A stretch of DNA of 64,000 nt from Streptomyces sp. TP-A0356 (GTDB taxonomy: Bacteria; Actinomycetota; Actinomycetes; Streptomycetales; Streptomycetaceae). The stretch lies in contig NZ_BBZJ01000014.1 in the NCBI RefSeq assembly GCF_001417775.1, positions 186,001 to 250,000 of the forward strand. The letters run 5' to 3'. A program made the position numbers and the translations under genes. Of the stretch, positions 32,553-41,469 are shown one piece after another. The number at the start of each line of letters is the position of its first letter. Positions within the stretch are counted from its first letter, which is position 1. A model generated the notes under the pieces. That model had not been told where the DNA came from. It did not search any database and saw only the letters and a program-made list of their open reading frames with translations.

Positions 32553-34094
32553 TCAGTGGGCGACCACCGGCACCTGCACCTCGTCCTCGACGCCCTCGCC
32601 CTCGTCCCGGCCGGAGAACGACGCGGCCCCCGGGCGGCCGGCGTTGACGAGGGTCAGGGCGGCGGCCGCGGCGAGCACGAGGATGCCGACGGCGAACCAG
32701 ATGGCGTTCGCGTAGCCGTGCACCATGCCCTGCAGCTGGACCAGCTGCTGCTGCGGCTTGGAGGTGGCGGTGGCGATGTGGTCCTTGATGTACGAGGTGG
32801 TCGCCGAGGACGCGACCGTGTTCAGCAGCGCCGTACCGATCGCGCCGCCCACCTGCTGCGAGGTGTTGACCATCGCGGAGGCGACACCGGCGTCCCGCGG
32901 CTGCACACCGTGCGTGGCGAGGGACATGGCCGGCATGAACGCCGTACCCATACCGAGGCCGAGCAGCAGCATGGCGGGCAGCACCACGGAGGCGTACGAG
33001 GAACCGATCTCCAGCTGGGCCAGCAGGAACATGCCGGCGGCGGCGACCAGGAAGCCGGGCCCCATCAGCAGCCGCGCCGGGACACGGGTCATCAGCCGGG
33101 TACCGATCTGGGTGGAGCCCGTGATCATGCCCGCGATCATCGGCAGGAAGGCGAAGCCGGTCTTGACCGGCGAGTAGCCCTTCACGACCTGCAGGTAGTA
33201 GGTCAGGAAGAGGAACGTGCCGAACATCGCGATGACCGCGAGCCCGAGGGAGAGGTAGACACCGCCGCGGTTGCGGTCGGTGACCACGCGCAGGGGCAGC
33301 AGCGGGGCCTTGACCTTGGACTCGGTGGCCACGAAGGCCAGCAGCAGGACCCCCGACGCGACGAACAGGCCGACCGTCAGGGAGTTGCCCCAGCCGTCGG
33401 ACGCGGCGCGTGTGAAGCCGTAGACCAGGGAGACCAGACCCAGGGTGGAGAGGATGACGCCGGGGATGTCGAGCGGCGAGCGGTTGCGGCCGCCCTCCGG
33501 CTCACGGATGACGAAGTACGCGCCGGCCGCCGCGACGAGTGCGAACGGGATGTTGACGAAGAACGTCCAGCGCCAGTCCAGGTACTCGGTGAGGAAGCCG
33601 CCGAGGATGAAGCCGACGGCGCCGCCGCCACCGGCGATCGCGCCGTAGATACCGAAGGCCTTGGCGCGCTCCTTGGCATCGGTGAACATCACCGCGAGCA
33701 GGGAGAGCGCGGCGGGCGCGAGGAGCGCGCCGAAGACGCCCTGAAGGGCGCGCGCGCCGAACATCATCGCCCCGGTCTGCGCGGCGCCCCCGATCGCGGA
33801 GGCGGCGGCGAAGCCGGCCAGGCCGATGACGAAGGCGCGCTTGCGGCCCCACAGGTCGGCCACCCGGCCGCCGAAGAGAAGGAGACCGCCGAACGCGAGG
33901 GCGTAGGCCGTCACGACCCACTGGCGGTTGCCGTCCGATATCCCCAGGTCCTGCTGGGCGGAGGGGAGCGCGATGTTCACGATGGTCGCGTCGAGGACGA
34001 CCATCAGCTGCGCGAGCGCGATGAAGACGAGCGCGCGCCAGCGGCGGGGGTCGGAAGCGGAAGCGTCGGGGACGCTTCGGGCTGTTTCAGACAT
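32553..34094 (-). CDS. DHA2-family MFS multidrug exporter
   Basis: A 513-residue, about 14-helix MFS protein. Motifs include LAQLMVVLDATIVNIALPSAQQDLG (motif D1), GRVADLWGRKRAFVIG (motif A) and GARALQGVFGALLAPAALSLL (motif B). The C-terminus is acidic (SGRDEGEGVEDEVQVP). ATG 34094 (MSETARSV) is preferred; GTG 34106 is also in frame. The TetR gene directly upstream on the same strand is the obvious regulator. Confidence 0.9.
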   Translation of the reverse strand: MSETARSVPDASASDPRRWRALVFIALAQLMVVLDATIVNIALPSAQQDLGISDGNRQWVVTAYALAFGGLLLFGGRVADLWGRKRAFVIGLAGFAAASAIGGAAQTGAMMFGARALQGVFGALLAPAALSLLAVMFTDAKERAKAFGIYGAIAGGGGAVGFILGGFLTEYLDWRWTFFVNIPFALVAAAGAYFVIREPEGGRNRSPLDIPGVILSTLGLVSLVYGFTRAASDGWGNSLTVGLFVASGVLLLAFVATESKVKAPLLPLRVVTDRNRGGVYLSLGLAVIAMFGTFLFLTYYLQVVKGYSPVKTGFAFLPMIAGMITGSTQIGTRLMTRVPARLLMGPGFLVAAAGMFLLAQLEIGSSYASVVLPAMLLLGLGMGTAFMPAMSLATHGVQPRDAGVASAMVNTSQQVGGAIGTALLNTVASSATTSYIKDHIATATSKPQQQLVQLQGMVHGYANAIWFAVGILVLAAAAALTLVNAGRPGAASFSGRDEGEGVEDEVQVPVVAH

Positions 34095-34271
34095 GGGGTT
34101 ACCCACTTCGGGACTTCATGACGGGAATGTCGGAATCAGGTGGAACAGGGCGTGGTGGACCACGGCTCGTCGCCCGTGACGGCCGGGAGGCCTGCCGCCG
34201 GTACGGACGGACGCCGGTACAGACGGATGGAGTGCGCGGAACTCATCGCTCGAGGTCCGCGGAACGAATGG

Positions 34272-34327
34272 CTTGAAGTGGTTGATGCGCTCGGAAGTAC
34301 TTGAAGTGCTTGATGCGCTCGGAAGTA
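34272..34327 (-). repeat. Two 28-bp direct repeats upstream of the MFS gene
   Basis: The repeat starts CTTGAAGTG and ends CTCGGAAGTA, at 34272-34299 and 34300-34327 with one mismatch. Shorter echoes CGGAACTA follow to 34355. It lies between TetR and its presumed target and might hold repeated operator sites. Confidence 0.8.
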
Positions 34328-34359
34328 TCGGAACTACCGGATCTGTCGGAACTAATCGC

Positions 34360-35004
34360 TCAGGACTGGCGCAGCTCCTCCACGGTCACGGGAGCACCCG
34401 GAAGTTCGGAGCGGGCCGGAGCCCGCAGCCCGTCCAGGAACAGCTGCAGATGGCGGTGTACGAAGCGGTCGGCGCTGAGGCACCCCGTACCGGCCGGGGG
34501 CCGGCTGAGCTGGGCCACGGCGACCATCAGGTCGCCCACACCCACGTCGGGACGGAGCTGACCGGCCTCCTTGGCTCGGTTCATGACCTCCTCGACGAGC
34601 CGCTCGACCCGCTCACCCGCGGCCTCCAGGTCCGGGTGGTGCTGGTCGAACGTGCTGGAGACCATCGGGCACAGCGCGCTGATCCGCTCTCCGGCGGCGG
34701 CGTGCACGAAGCGCTCCAGCGCCTCGAAGGCGTCACCCCTCTCGGCGAGCGCCCGCTCCGCCGCCTCGGACGTGCGGTCCAGGACGGAGCAGACGACCTC
34801 ACGGACGAGTGCGTCACGGTCGGGGAAGTTGCGGTACACCGTGGCGTTGCCGACACCGGCCCGGCGGGCGATCTCGTCGAACGGCACATCGGGGCCGAAC
34901 TCGACGAACATCTCCCGGGCGGCGGTGACGATCCGCTCCCGGTTGCGCAGGGCATCGGCACGCGGCCGGGGCGCTCGGCGCTGCACGGGGCTCGCGGTCT
35001 GCAC
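34360..35004 (-). CDS. TetR-family regulator
   Basis: 214 residues. The HTH region is ALRNRERIVTAAREMFVEFGPDVPFDEIARRAGVGNATVYRNFPDRDALV, followed by a C-terminal helical ligand domain with Cys140-ish 'ALCPMVSSTFDQHHPDLE'. Encoded just upstream of and in line with the MFS exporter, which it probably represses until a substrate of the pump binds. The start is GTG 35004. Ligand unknown. Confidence 0.88.
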   Translation of the reverse strand: MQTASPVQRRAPRPRADALRNRERIVTAAREMFVEFGPDVPFDEIARRAGVGNATVYRNFPDRDALVREVVCSVLDRTSEAAERALAERGDAFEALERFVHAAAGERISALCPMVSSTFDQHHPDLEAAGERVERLVEEVMNRAKEAGQLRPDVGVGDLMVAVAQLSRPPAGTGCLSADRFVHRHLQLFLDGLRAPARSELPGAPVTVEELRQS

Positions 35005-35321
35005 GGCGTACTCCTCGGGTGAGTGGAGCGCGATCCGGGGAGCCGGTCCCCGTTTCGCTCGGACACAGCCCTAAACGGGGAATCCATCCCCGGTTATTTC
35101 CCGGCGCGACAGCCATTCCATGTGACCTGACTCACTCCTCATCTTTCATCCACCCCGGAGCGGAGCGGCCACACCTCCCGGTCGGGGTCATCACCCCTTC
35201 CGTGCCGGAGAACCCCTCGTTCGGACCGCTCCAGCGCGCGCCCCAACACCCCCTCGACACAGGGTGATCGCAAGGGTGCAGCCGGTGACCTGCGGCTGCC
35301 CGTGGAGCGAAGGGCCACCGC
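35005..35321. other. 317-bp divergent spacer, no gene seen
   Basis: Spacer between the TetR gene and the secreted protease. It contains two short A/T-containing stretches (AAACGGGGAATC, CCGGTTATTTCC) around 35071-35100 that could hold promoters for either side, but no clear operator, hairpin or RNA. Confidence 0.5.
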
Positions 35322-36596
35322 ATGCAGCCGTCACGCCGCCGGATACGCCCGCGCCGCGTCGCCTCGCTCGCCTCGGTCGCCGTTCTCACGCTGGCGATAT
35401 CCACCTCCGCCGGCACCGGACACCTGATGGCGGGCTCCGCGACGGCGGGCCCCATAGCACCGGCCCGTTCCTCGGCGCTGCGCCCCTGCATGATCCGCGG
35501 CCACGCGGGGGTCCAGATGCCCGAGGGCATCCCGACCCCCACCGGCTACGCCCGCTCCACCGGCACCGTCCACGCCCTGAACCTGATGGTCGACTTCTCC
35601 GACGCGCCCGGCCAGGGCAGCGCGCTCGACCGGCTCGCGGAGTTCTTCCCGCAGACCCAGCAGTGGTTCGCCACCAGCTCCTACGGCCGCCTCGACTACC
35701 GCCCGGAGGCCCCGATAGGCCACTGGCTGCGGATGCCCAAGCCGTTCAAGGCATACGGGATAGAACGCGGCGCCCCCTTCGACCCCGGCTACCGCACGCT
35801 GGTCCAGGACATCGTGGCCGCCGTCCACTCCGAGGTGGACTTCCGCCACTACGACCTGGTGAACGTACTGGTCACCCCGAACGCCGGCCCCTCCGCCCTG
35901 GACACCGTCCTGTCGGTGACCTTCGCGGGCAACGGCGAGGCACCGAAGGCCGACGGCGTGCCGATCTCCAACGCGTCCTTCATCTACAGCCGCCAGGACG
36001 ACGGCTCCGGCTCCTACGCCCTGACCGGCTACCGGGTCCTGCCCCACGAGAACGGCCATGTCTTCGGGCTGCCCGATCTCTACACCCAGGAGGGTGGGGG
36101 CGCGGTCGGGCACTGGGACATCATGAGCGAGGACTGGGGCGCCGACAACGACATGCTCGGCTGGCACAAGTGGAAGCTCGGCTGGCTCGACGACTCCCAG
36201 GTCGCCTGTGCGACCGCGCACGGCACCACCGAGTACACGCTGACCCCGCTGGCCCGCGCCGGGGGCCGCAAACTGGTGTTCGTCCCGGTCAGTGCCACGA
36301 GCGGGTTCGCCCTCGAAGTACGCATCCGCGAGGGCAACGACGCGGCGGTGTGCCGGCCCGGCGTCCTCGTCTACCGGGTCGAAGCGGACGTCGACACCGG
36401 CAACGGCCCCGTCACGGTCTACGACTCCCGGCGCAACAGCGGCGGCTGCACCCGCAGCCCGAACGTGCAGGCCGAGCTGTCCGACGCCCCGTACACCCCC
36501 GGGGAGACCTTCACGGACCCCAAGACCGGGGTGGTCGTCTCCGTCGTGGGGACAGATCCGTCCGGGAGCTACCGGGTGCGGGTGACACACCGATGA
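35322..36596 (+). CDS. Secreted M6-like metalloprotease
   Basis: 424 residues. A twin-arginine-like or Sec signal (MQPSRRRIRPRRVASLASVAVLTLAISTSAGTG) is followed by an M6 (immune-inhibitor-A-like) protease domain with VNVLVTPNAGPS and the zinc motif LPHENGHVFGLPDLY, i.e. HExxH with a downstream Asp, then WDIMSEDWG (the Met-turn-like segment). A beta-rich C-terminal domain ends RVRVTHR. It would degrade extracellular protein during differentiation or growth on protein. ATG 35322 has GAAGGG upstream. Specificity unknown. Confidence 0.85.
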   Translation: MQPSRRRIRPRRVASLASVAVLTLAISTSAGTGHLMAGSATAGPIAPARSSALRPCMIRGHAGVQMPEGIPTPTGYARSTGTVHALNLMVDFSDAPGQGSALDRLAEFFPQTQQWFATSSYGRLDYRPEAPIGHWLRMPKPFKAYGIERGAPFDPGYRTLVQDIVAAVHSEVDFRHYDLVNVLVTPNAGPSALDTVLSVTFAGNGEAPKADGVPISNASFIYSRQDDGSGSYALTGYRVLPHENGHVFGLPDLYTQEGGGAVGHWDIMSEDWGADNDMLGWHKWKLGWLDDSQVACATAHGTTEYTLTPLARAGGRKLVFVPVSATSGFALEVRIREGNDAAVCRPGVLVYRVEADVDTGNGPVTVYDSRRNSGGCTRSPNVQAELSDAPYTPGETFTDPKTGVVVSVVGTDPSGSYRVRVTHR

Positions 36597-36686
36597 GGGA
36601 CCCCGCCGGGGGCATACGGAGTCCAGGACGCCCTACGGCGTGGACGAACCCGCCGAATGCGGCCGGCCCGGCATTACGGTGACCCC

Positions 36687-38354
36687 ATGCTCCCGAACGT
36701 CACACCGGCCCCGGACACCGCCGTCCCCGACGAGGCGGTCGCGCCCCTCATGCGCGGGCTCACCGTGCTGCGGCGGCTCACCGAAGCCGACGGCAGCTGC
36801 ACCCTCAGCGCCCTGGAGCGGGCCAGCGGGCTCGCCCGGTCGACGGTCGACCGGATCACGGCGACGCTCGCGCGCATGGGATACATACGGCTCGACGGCC
36901 GGGACGCCGTGCTCACCCCGCGGCTGATGGAGCTGGGCAACGCCTACCTGGCGGCGCTGCGGCTGCCCAAGCTGCTGGATCCGCATGCGGACGCGCTCGC
37001 CGACGAGCTGGACGAGTCGGTGTCGCTCGCGGTCGCCGACCGGGACGGCATCCGCTTCATCCACCAGGCGACCCGGCGCCGCGCGATGTCGCTGAGCTTC
37101 CGCATCGGCGATCTGCTGCCCGCCGAACGGACCGCGCCGGGGCCGGTGTTCGCGACGGAGTGGGACGAGGAGGACTGGGCGCGATGGCGGGCCCGGCGGG
37201 CGACGGACCCCGAGGACCGCGGCTTCCCGGCGGTGCCGGCGCGCAGCCGCCCGCTCGACGGATCCGACGCCGGCGCCCCGGACGACGACTTCGAGGAGCG
37301 CACGCAGCGTGCGCGGGCCCAGGGGTGGGCGCTGGACGACCAGTTGATCGAGCCGGGTCTGGTGGCGCTGTCCATGCCGGTACGCGGGGACGGCGGCCGC
37401 ATCGCCTGTGTCGTCAGCGTGGTGAGCCACACCAGCCGGCACACGGCGGACGATCTGCGCCGGGCACTGCTGCCGCGGCTGGGCACGGCGGTGGCCGCGA
37501 TGGAGCGGGAGCTGCGCAAGGCGCCGCCCGCCGTGCCCGCCGCCCCGTCCGGACTCGCGACCTGGACGGGCGCGTCCAAGCAGGAGCTGGGGCGGGAGTT
37601 CGTGGAGTCGCTGGCCCGCGGGCTGACGGTGATCACCTCGTTCGGGGAAGGGCGTTCCGCGCTGACGCTGACCGAGGTCGCCGAGGCGACAGGGCTGCCC
37701 CGGGCGACGGCGCGACGGGCGCTGATCACCCTGGAACACCTCGGGTACGTCACCGCGCACCAGCGCGCCTTCCGGCTCACGCCGCGCGTCCTGGGCCTCG
37801 GCTATCCCCCGCTGTCCCGGTGGACGCTGCCGGACATCGCGACCCCGCATCTGCGGACCCTCTCCCAACTCCTGCACGAGTCGGCCTCGTTGGCGGTGCT
37901 GACGGGCGACGACGTCCAGTACACGGCCCGGGTGGCCCCGAACCGCATCATGAGCGTCAACATCACGCCCGGCACCCGGCTGCCGGCGTATGTGACATCA
38001 CCGGGCCGCGTGATGCTGGCGGACCTGGCGGAGCCGCCGCCGCCCGGGATCGCTCCGCTGACGCCGCGGACGGTCACGGATCCGGCCGAGCTGAGGGCCG
38101 TGCTCGACCGCGTGCGGCGCGAGGGATACGCCCTCGTCGACGGCGAGTTGGAGGAGGGGCTGCGGTCGATCGCGGTACCGGTGCGGGAACACGGGGGCCG
38201 GGTGGTGGCGGCGGTGAACGTCGCCATGCACAGCAGCCGCCGTACGACCGAGGAATGCGTGAGTGAGGTGCTGCCGGAACTGCGCACGGCGGCGACCCGG
38301 ATCGAGGCGGACCTGCGGGTGGCGGGACGGTTCGGGAAGGTGCCGAGCAACTGA
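36687..38354 (+). CDS. Tandem IclR-type regulator (two HTH-sensor units fused)
   Basis: A 555-residue protein with two complete IclR modules. Unit 1 (about 20-280) has HTH VLRRLTEADGSCTLSALERASGLARSTVDRITATLARMGYI and a GAF-like sensor ending SVVSHTSRHTADDLRRALLPRL. Unit 2 (about 300-550) has HTH VITSFGEGRSALTLTEVAEATGLPRATARRALITLEHLGYV and a sensor ending NVAMHSSRRTTEECVSEVLPEL. Such fusions resemble the PcaR/PcaU-type beta-ketoadipate regulators seen in Streptomyces; the target is unknown. TACGGT 6 nt before ATG 36687 suggests a leaderless transcript. Confidence 0.88.
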   Translation: MLPNVTPAPDTAVPDEAVAPLMRGLTVLRRLTEADGSCTLSALERASGLARSTVDRITATLARMGYIRLDGRDAVLTPRLMELGNAYLAALRLPKLLDPHADALADELDESVSLAVADRDGIRFIHQATRRRAMSLSFRIGDLLPAERTAPGPVFATEWDEEDWARWRARRATDPEDRGFPAVPARSRPLDGSDAGAPDDDFEERTQRARAQGWALDDQLIEPGLVALSMPVRGDGGRIACVVSVVSHTSRHTADDLRRALLPRLGTAVAAMERELRKAPPAVPAAPSGLATWTGASKQELGREFVESLARGLTVITSFGEGRSALTLTEVAEATGLPRATARRALITLEHLGYVTAHQRAFRLTPRVLGLGYPPLSRWTLPDIATPHLRTLSQLLHESASLAVLTGDDVQYTARVAPNRIMSVNITPGTRLPAYVTSPGRVMLADLAEPPPPGIAPLTPRTVTDPAELRAVLDRVRREGYALVDGELEEGLRSIAVPVREHGGRVVAAVNVAMHSSRRTTEECVSEVLPELRTAATRIEADLRVAGRFGKVPSN

Positions 38355-38403
38355 CGCGCCCGCGCGTGGGCGGCCCCTGGGCCCGGTACGGCGGCTCAGC
38401 CCG

Positions 38404-38450
38404 GATCCCGTCTGCCCCCGATCCCGTCTGCCCCCGATCCCGTCTGCCCC
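38404..38450 (+). repeat. 16-bp tandem repeat, three copies
   Basis: The unit GATCCCGTCTGCCCCC repeats at 38404, 38420 and 38436 (last copy one base short), between the convergent IclR and TetR genes. Confidence 0.88.
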
Positions 38451-38465
38451 GCCCCGCGATCCGTA

Positions 38466-39098
38466 TCAGCTCGCCTCCGCTCTTCTCCCCGCGGCCACCA
38501 CGCCCCGCACGGCCGGCGCCGAGGCGATGCGAGGCAGCAGCAGCACCCAGAAGCGGGTGAGCGTACTGCGGGACAGCCAGCGCACGTCGTGCCCGCCGAG
38601 GGCGGCGAAACCGACCGTCGCGCCGACCACCGTGGCCACCAGGTCCCGGGGCGCGACATCGGAGAGCAGCCCCTCCCGCGCGGACCTCAGGACGGCGTCC
38701 TCCACCCACGCATGCCACAGCTCGTACAGATCCTCCCCCGAACGGGCCCCCTCCCCACCGTCACTGAGGTCGAATCCGGCGCGCAGGACGACATCGTGAC
38801 CCAGGCCCTGCAGGAGGGCATGGCTCGTGTCGACGAGCATCTGGAGCGAACCACCGAGGTGCGGCGCCGGCCGCTCTCCGGCGGCGATCCGCCGGAAGCG
38901 CTGGGCCGCCGCGTCCCGCACCGCCGCCGCGAGGGCCGCCTTGCTGGGGAAGTGGAAGTGCAGCGCACCGTTGCTGACCCCGGCTCTGGCGCTGATCGTC
39001 GACAGCGTGACCACCTCGAAGCCGTCCCGGCTGAAGAGCTCGGCGGCGGACTCGATCAGAGCATTGCGCGTTCGAACCGCGCGTTCCTGCTTGGCCAT
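38466..39098 (-). CDS. Butyrolactone-type TetR pseudo-receptor (AvaR2-like)
   Basis: 210 residues. The N-terminus MAKQERAVRTRNALIESAAELFSRDGFEVVTLSTISARAGVSNGALHFHFPSKAALA has the KQERA-RTR opening and GALHFHFPSK of the ScbR/ArpA receptor family. The C-terminal half diverges, as in pseudo-receptors such as ScbR2 and AvaR2 that bind antibiotics or none of the true hormones. Its promoter carries a perfect ARE palindrome, implying self-control or control by the second receptor. It lies next to a P450, a receptor and an acyl-CoA oxidase, like the S. avermitilis avenolide locus. Confidence 0.82.
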   Translation of the reverse strand: MAKQERAVRTRNALIESAAELFSRDGFEVVTLSTISARAGVSNGALHFHFPSKAALAAAVRDAAAQRFRRIAAGERPAPHLGGSLQMLVDTSHALLQGLGHDVVLRAGFDLSDGGEGARSGEDLYELWHAWVEDAVLRSAREGLLSDVAPRDLVATVVGATVGFAALGGHDVRWLSRSTLTRFWVLLLPRIASAPAVRGVVAAGRRAEAS

Positions 39099-39128
39099 CG
39101 GGAAGCTCCGTTGCTGCTGGGGGTCGGG

Positions 39129-39158
39129 AGCTTAACAGACCGCACGTGCGGTTTTCTA
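39129..39158 (-). promoter_or_regulatory. ARE-containing promoter of the pseudo-receptor
   Basis: Minus strand: TAGAAA (39158-39153), an 18-nt spacer, then TAAGCT (39134-39129). The spacer contains the perfect 14-bp palindrome ACCGCACGTGCGGT (39139-39152), typical of autoregulatory elements bound by butyrolactone-receptor proteins. A bound receptor would cover both promoter boxes. Confidence 0.75.
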
Positions 39159-40415
39159 TCACGCGTCCAAGGCCTCCACCGGACGAGACAGCCGCAGCAC
39201 GACGGGCAGCGTCGCATACCCGTTGACGATGAAGGACCTCACCGGCTCGACCCCATCCAGCGGAAGAACAAGCTCCAGATCTGGGAACCGACGGAAGAGC
39301 GCCGCCAGCGCGACGGTCGCCTCCAGCCGGGCCAGCGGCGCACCCAGACAGCGGTGCACCCCGAACCCGAAGGCCAGGTCGTCGCGTCGGCCGGTCCTGA
39401 GCACCTCGAAGACGCCGACGTCGTCCCCGTACGCCTCGGGGTCCGAGGCCGCACCGGCGAAGGAGACCAGAATCGGGTCGCCCTTGTTGATGCGCACGCC
39501 GTCCAGTTCGATGTCCTCCACGGCGAAGCGCATCGGCGAGTAGGCGGCGGGCCCGTGCGTGCGCAACGTCTCGGCGACCACGTCGGACCAGTCGGCGCGT
39601 CCCTCCCCCACATGCGCCCGCTGCTCGGGGTGGGAGCACAGCGCGGCGATGGCGTTGGTGATGAGCGTGCAGGTGGTCTCCTGGCCGGCGGCGATCATCA
39701 GATAGAGCGTGCCGAGGAGTTCCTGCTCGGTCAGCCGGCCGTCGTCGCCGTCGTGGACCTCGATCAGCGCGGTCGTCAGATCGTCCCCCGGCCTGGTCCG
39801 CTTCCCGGCGGCGAGCTCCGCCAGCTTCCCGTAGACCCTCCCACGGGCCGCGGCCATCTCCTCACCGGAGACCGCCGTGCCGAACACCAACTCCAGGTCC
39901 GCGCAGATGGGTTGGCGCGCCTCCTCGTCGACCCCGAACAGCTCACAGATCACCCGCATCGGCAGCACCTTGGCGAACCGCTCCCGCAGATCGACCGGTT
40001 GGCCCTCCGGCACCGCGGCCAGCCCGTCGAGCAGCCCCTCGGCGAGCTCCTCGATCCGGGGCCGCAGGGCCTCCGTGCGCCGGGCGGTGAAGGCGGCGGC
40101 GACCAGGCGACGCAGCCGCGCGTGGCTGTCCCCGTAGGCGAAGAGCATGTTCTCGTTCGCCACCCAGGGGTACAGCGGCCACTCCTCGCCGATGCGGCCC
40201 GCCATGAAGTCGGGCCAGTGCTGCCGGGCGTCCTTCGACACCCGCCGGTCCATGAGGAGCTGTTTCACGTACTTCTGCCGCACGACGGCCCAGGCGCGCA
40301 CCCCGCCCGGCAACTCCACCTCGACGGCGGGCCCCTGGGACCTCAGCCTCGCGGTCTCGCCCGCCAGATCACGCCCGGTCACATCGAGGGCGTACGGGCA
40401 CCCGGTCATCTCCAT
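39159..40415 (-). CDS. Cytochrome P450 (Cyp17-like, butenolide biosynthesis)
   Basis: A 418-residue class I P450. The I-helix has [13 protein letters not shown], the K-helix ExxR is in [10 protein letters not shown], and the heme loop is [21 protein letters not shown] with the axial Cys. In S. avermitilis the equivalent Cyp17 hydroxylates the avenolide side chain. Gene context here (receptor, acyl-CoA oxidase, pseudo-receptor) is the reason for that assignment. The start is uncertain: ATG 40415 or 40409 gives [12 protein letters not shown] or [10 protein letters not shown], and an 18-bp repeat has duplicated an upstream GGAG+ATG (ATG 40433). Confidence 0.85.
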   Translation of the reverse strand: MEMTGCPYALDVTGRDLAGETARLRSQGPAVEVELPGGVRAWAVVRQKYVKQLLMDRRVSKDARQHWPDFMAGRIGEEWPLYPWVANENMLFAYGDSHARLRRLVAAAFTARRTEALRPRIEELAEGLLDGLAAVPEGQPVDLRERFAKVLPMRVICELFGVDEEARQPICADLELVFGTAVSGEEMAAARGRVYGKLAELAAGKRTRPGDDLTTALIEVHDGDDGRLTEQELLGTLYLMIAAGQETTCTLITNAIAALCSHPEQRAHVGEGRADWSDVVAETLRTHGPAAYSPMRFAVEDIELDGVRINKGDPILVSFAGAASDPEAYGDDVGVFEVLRTGRRDDLAFGFGVHRCLGAPLARLEATVALAALFRRFPDLELVLPLDGVEPVRSFIVNGYATLPVVLRLSRPVEALDA

Positions 40416-40447
40416 CCGTGCACTCCGTTCCATCCGTGCACTCCGTT
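40412..40447 (-). repeat. 18-bp direct repeat carrying a ribosome site and ATG
   Basis: Two exact 18-bp copies (40412-40429, 40430-40447). On the minus strand each reads AACGGAGTGCACGGATGG, placing GGAG 7 nt before an ATG in the P450 frame, so translated copies give [13 protein letters not shown] third, weaker echo precedes them. Confidence 0.8.
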
Positions 40448-40605
40448 CGGTTGGTCGATCCGTTCGGCATTCGCCGCGGCGCCCGGCCCGGCGCACCACG
40501 GAGGAACGCATACGCGGTTACGGAGGAGACACAGACCCCCTCCCCCACCGGGACGGCACCGGCACCCGCCCGGCTCACCTCACCCGGCGGCCCGCACCGG
40601 GCCGG

Positions 40606-41298
40606 TCACTGCGCCGCCTCGGCCGCTTCCGTCTCACGCTGCCTCAAGCTCAGGGCGGCCTCGTACACCTTCCGGCCCCGCTCCGGGGAGAAGTCCAGGC
40701 GCACCAGGACACCCGGCACCGCGACGGAAGGCATCAGATAGCGGTAGAGGTCGGCCACCCGCTCGGCCAGATCCGCCCGCTCGGTCATGATCCGCGACAG
40801 GACCTGGACACCGGTGAACGCGCCGACGAACAGCCGTGCGAGCGCGGCGACATCGGCGTGCGGGAGGATCTCCCCCCGCACCTTGGCCTCTTCGAAGACG
40901 GAGCGGGTGTGCTCGGTCCACGCCTGCATCGGCACCCGCCGGTTGAGATGGTCCTTGGGCGACCCCTGGTCCACGGTCAGGCGCACGCTGCCCTGGACCA
41001 TCGGGTCGCCGGTGTCCTTCCTGAGCAGATGGGCCAGCAGCAGCGCCTCGTCCAGCGACTCCTGCAGCTTCAACTCCTGCTCCGGGACACGCGGGAGCGA
41101 GGAGACCTGCGCGGCCAGGACCGCCTGGGCCAGCTCCTCCTTCGACGGGAAGTGGAAGTAGAGGGCGCCCTTGGTGACCCCCGACCGCTTGAGCACGTCG
41201 GAGATCGTCGCCGCCTCGTACCCGACCTCGTCGAACACCTCGGCGGCGGCGACCAGGATCGACTGTCGCGTCCGAATGGCCCGCTCCTGCTGTGCCAC
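40606..41298 (-). CDS. Gamma-butyrolactone/butenolide receptor (AvaR1-like)
   Basis: A 230-residue TetR-type receptor of the ArpA/ScbR/AvaR1 family: VAQQERAIRTRQSILVAAAEVFDEVGYEAATISDVLKRSGVTKGALYFHFPSKEELA. The ligand half keeps receptor hallmarks (LRKDTGDPMVQGSVRLTVDQG, VPMQAWTEHTRSVFEEAKVRGE, VGAFTGVQVLS, including the Trp expected in the hormone pocket). It should repress aco and itself until the diffusible hormone binds. The start is GTG 41298, with GGAGGG 5 nt upstream. Its own promoter holds an ARE. Confidence 0.88.
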   Translation of the reverse strand: MAQQERAIRTRQSILVAAAEVFDEVGYEAATISDVLKRSGVTKGALYFHFPSKEELAQAVLAAQVSSLPRVPEQELKLQESLDEALLLAHLLRKDTGDPMVQGSVRLTVDQGSPKDHLNRRVPMQAWTEHTRSVFEEAKVRGEILPHADVAALARLFVGAFTGVQVLSRIMTERADLAERVADLYRYLMPSVAVPGVLVRLDFSPERGRKVYEAALSLRQRETEAAEAAQ

Positions 41299-41349
41299 CA
41301 GCACCCTCCGTACCGAGCGGTTCGCGCCGAGTGCGACGCATGCAACAGG

Positions 41350-41378
41350 ACAATAAAACCAGCCGAACGGTTTTTCAA
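41350..41378 (-). promoter_or_regulatory. ARE-containing promoter of the AvaR1-like receptor gene
   Basis: Minus strand: TTGAAA (41378-41373), a 17-nt spacer, TATTGT (41355-41350). The ARE-like palindrome AAAACCAGCCGAACGGTTTT (41355-41374 on +) spans the spacer and both boxes, so the receptor would repress its own gene. Confidence 0.78.
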
Positions 41379-41469
41379 CCCTGAAGCATCCGCTCCGCAA
41401 ACCGCCCAGACGTCCTCAAATGCCCTTATCAAGAGCCCTGTATGGACCGCGAGGCGCGCCAGAGGGGGC

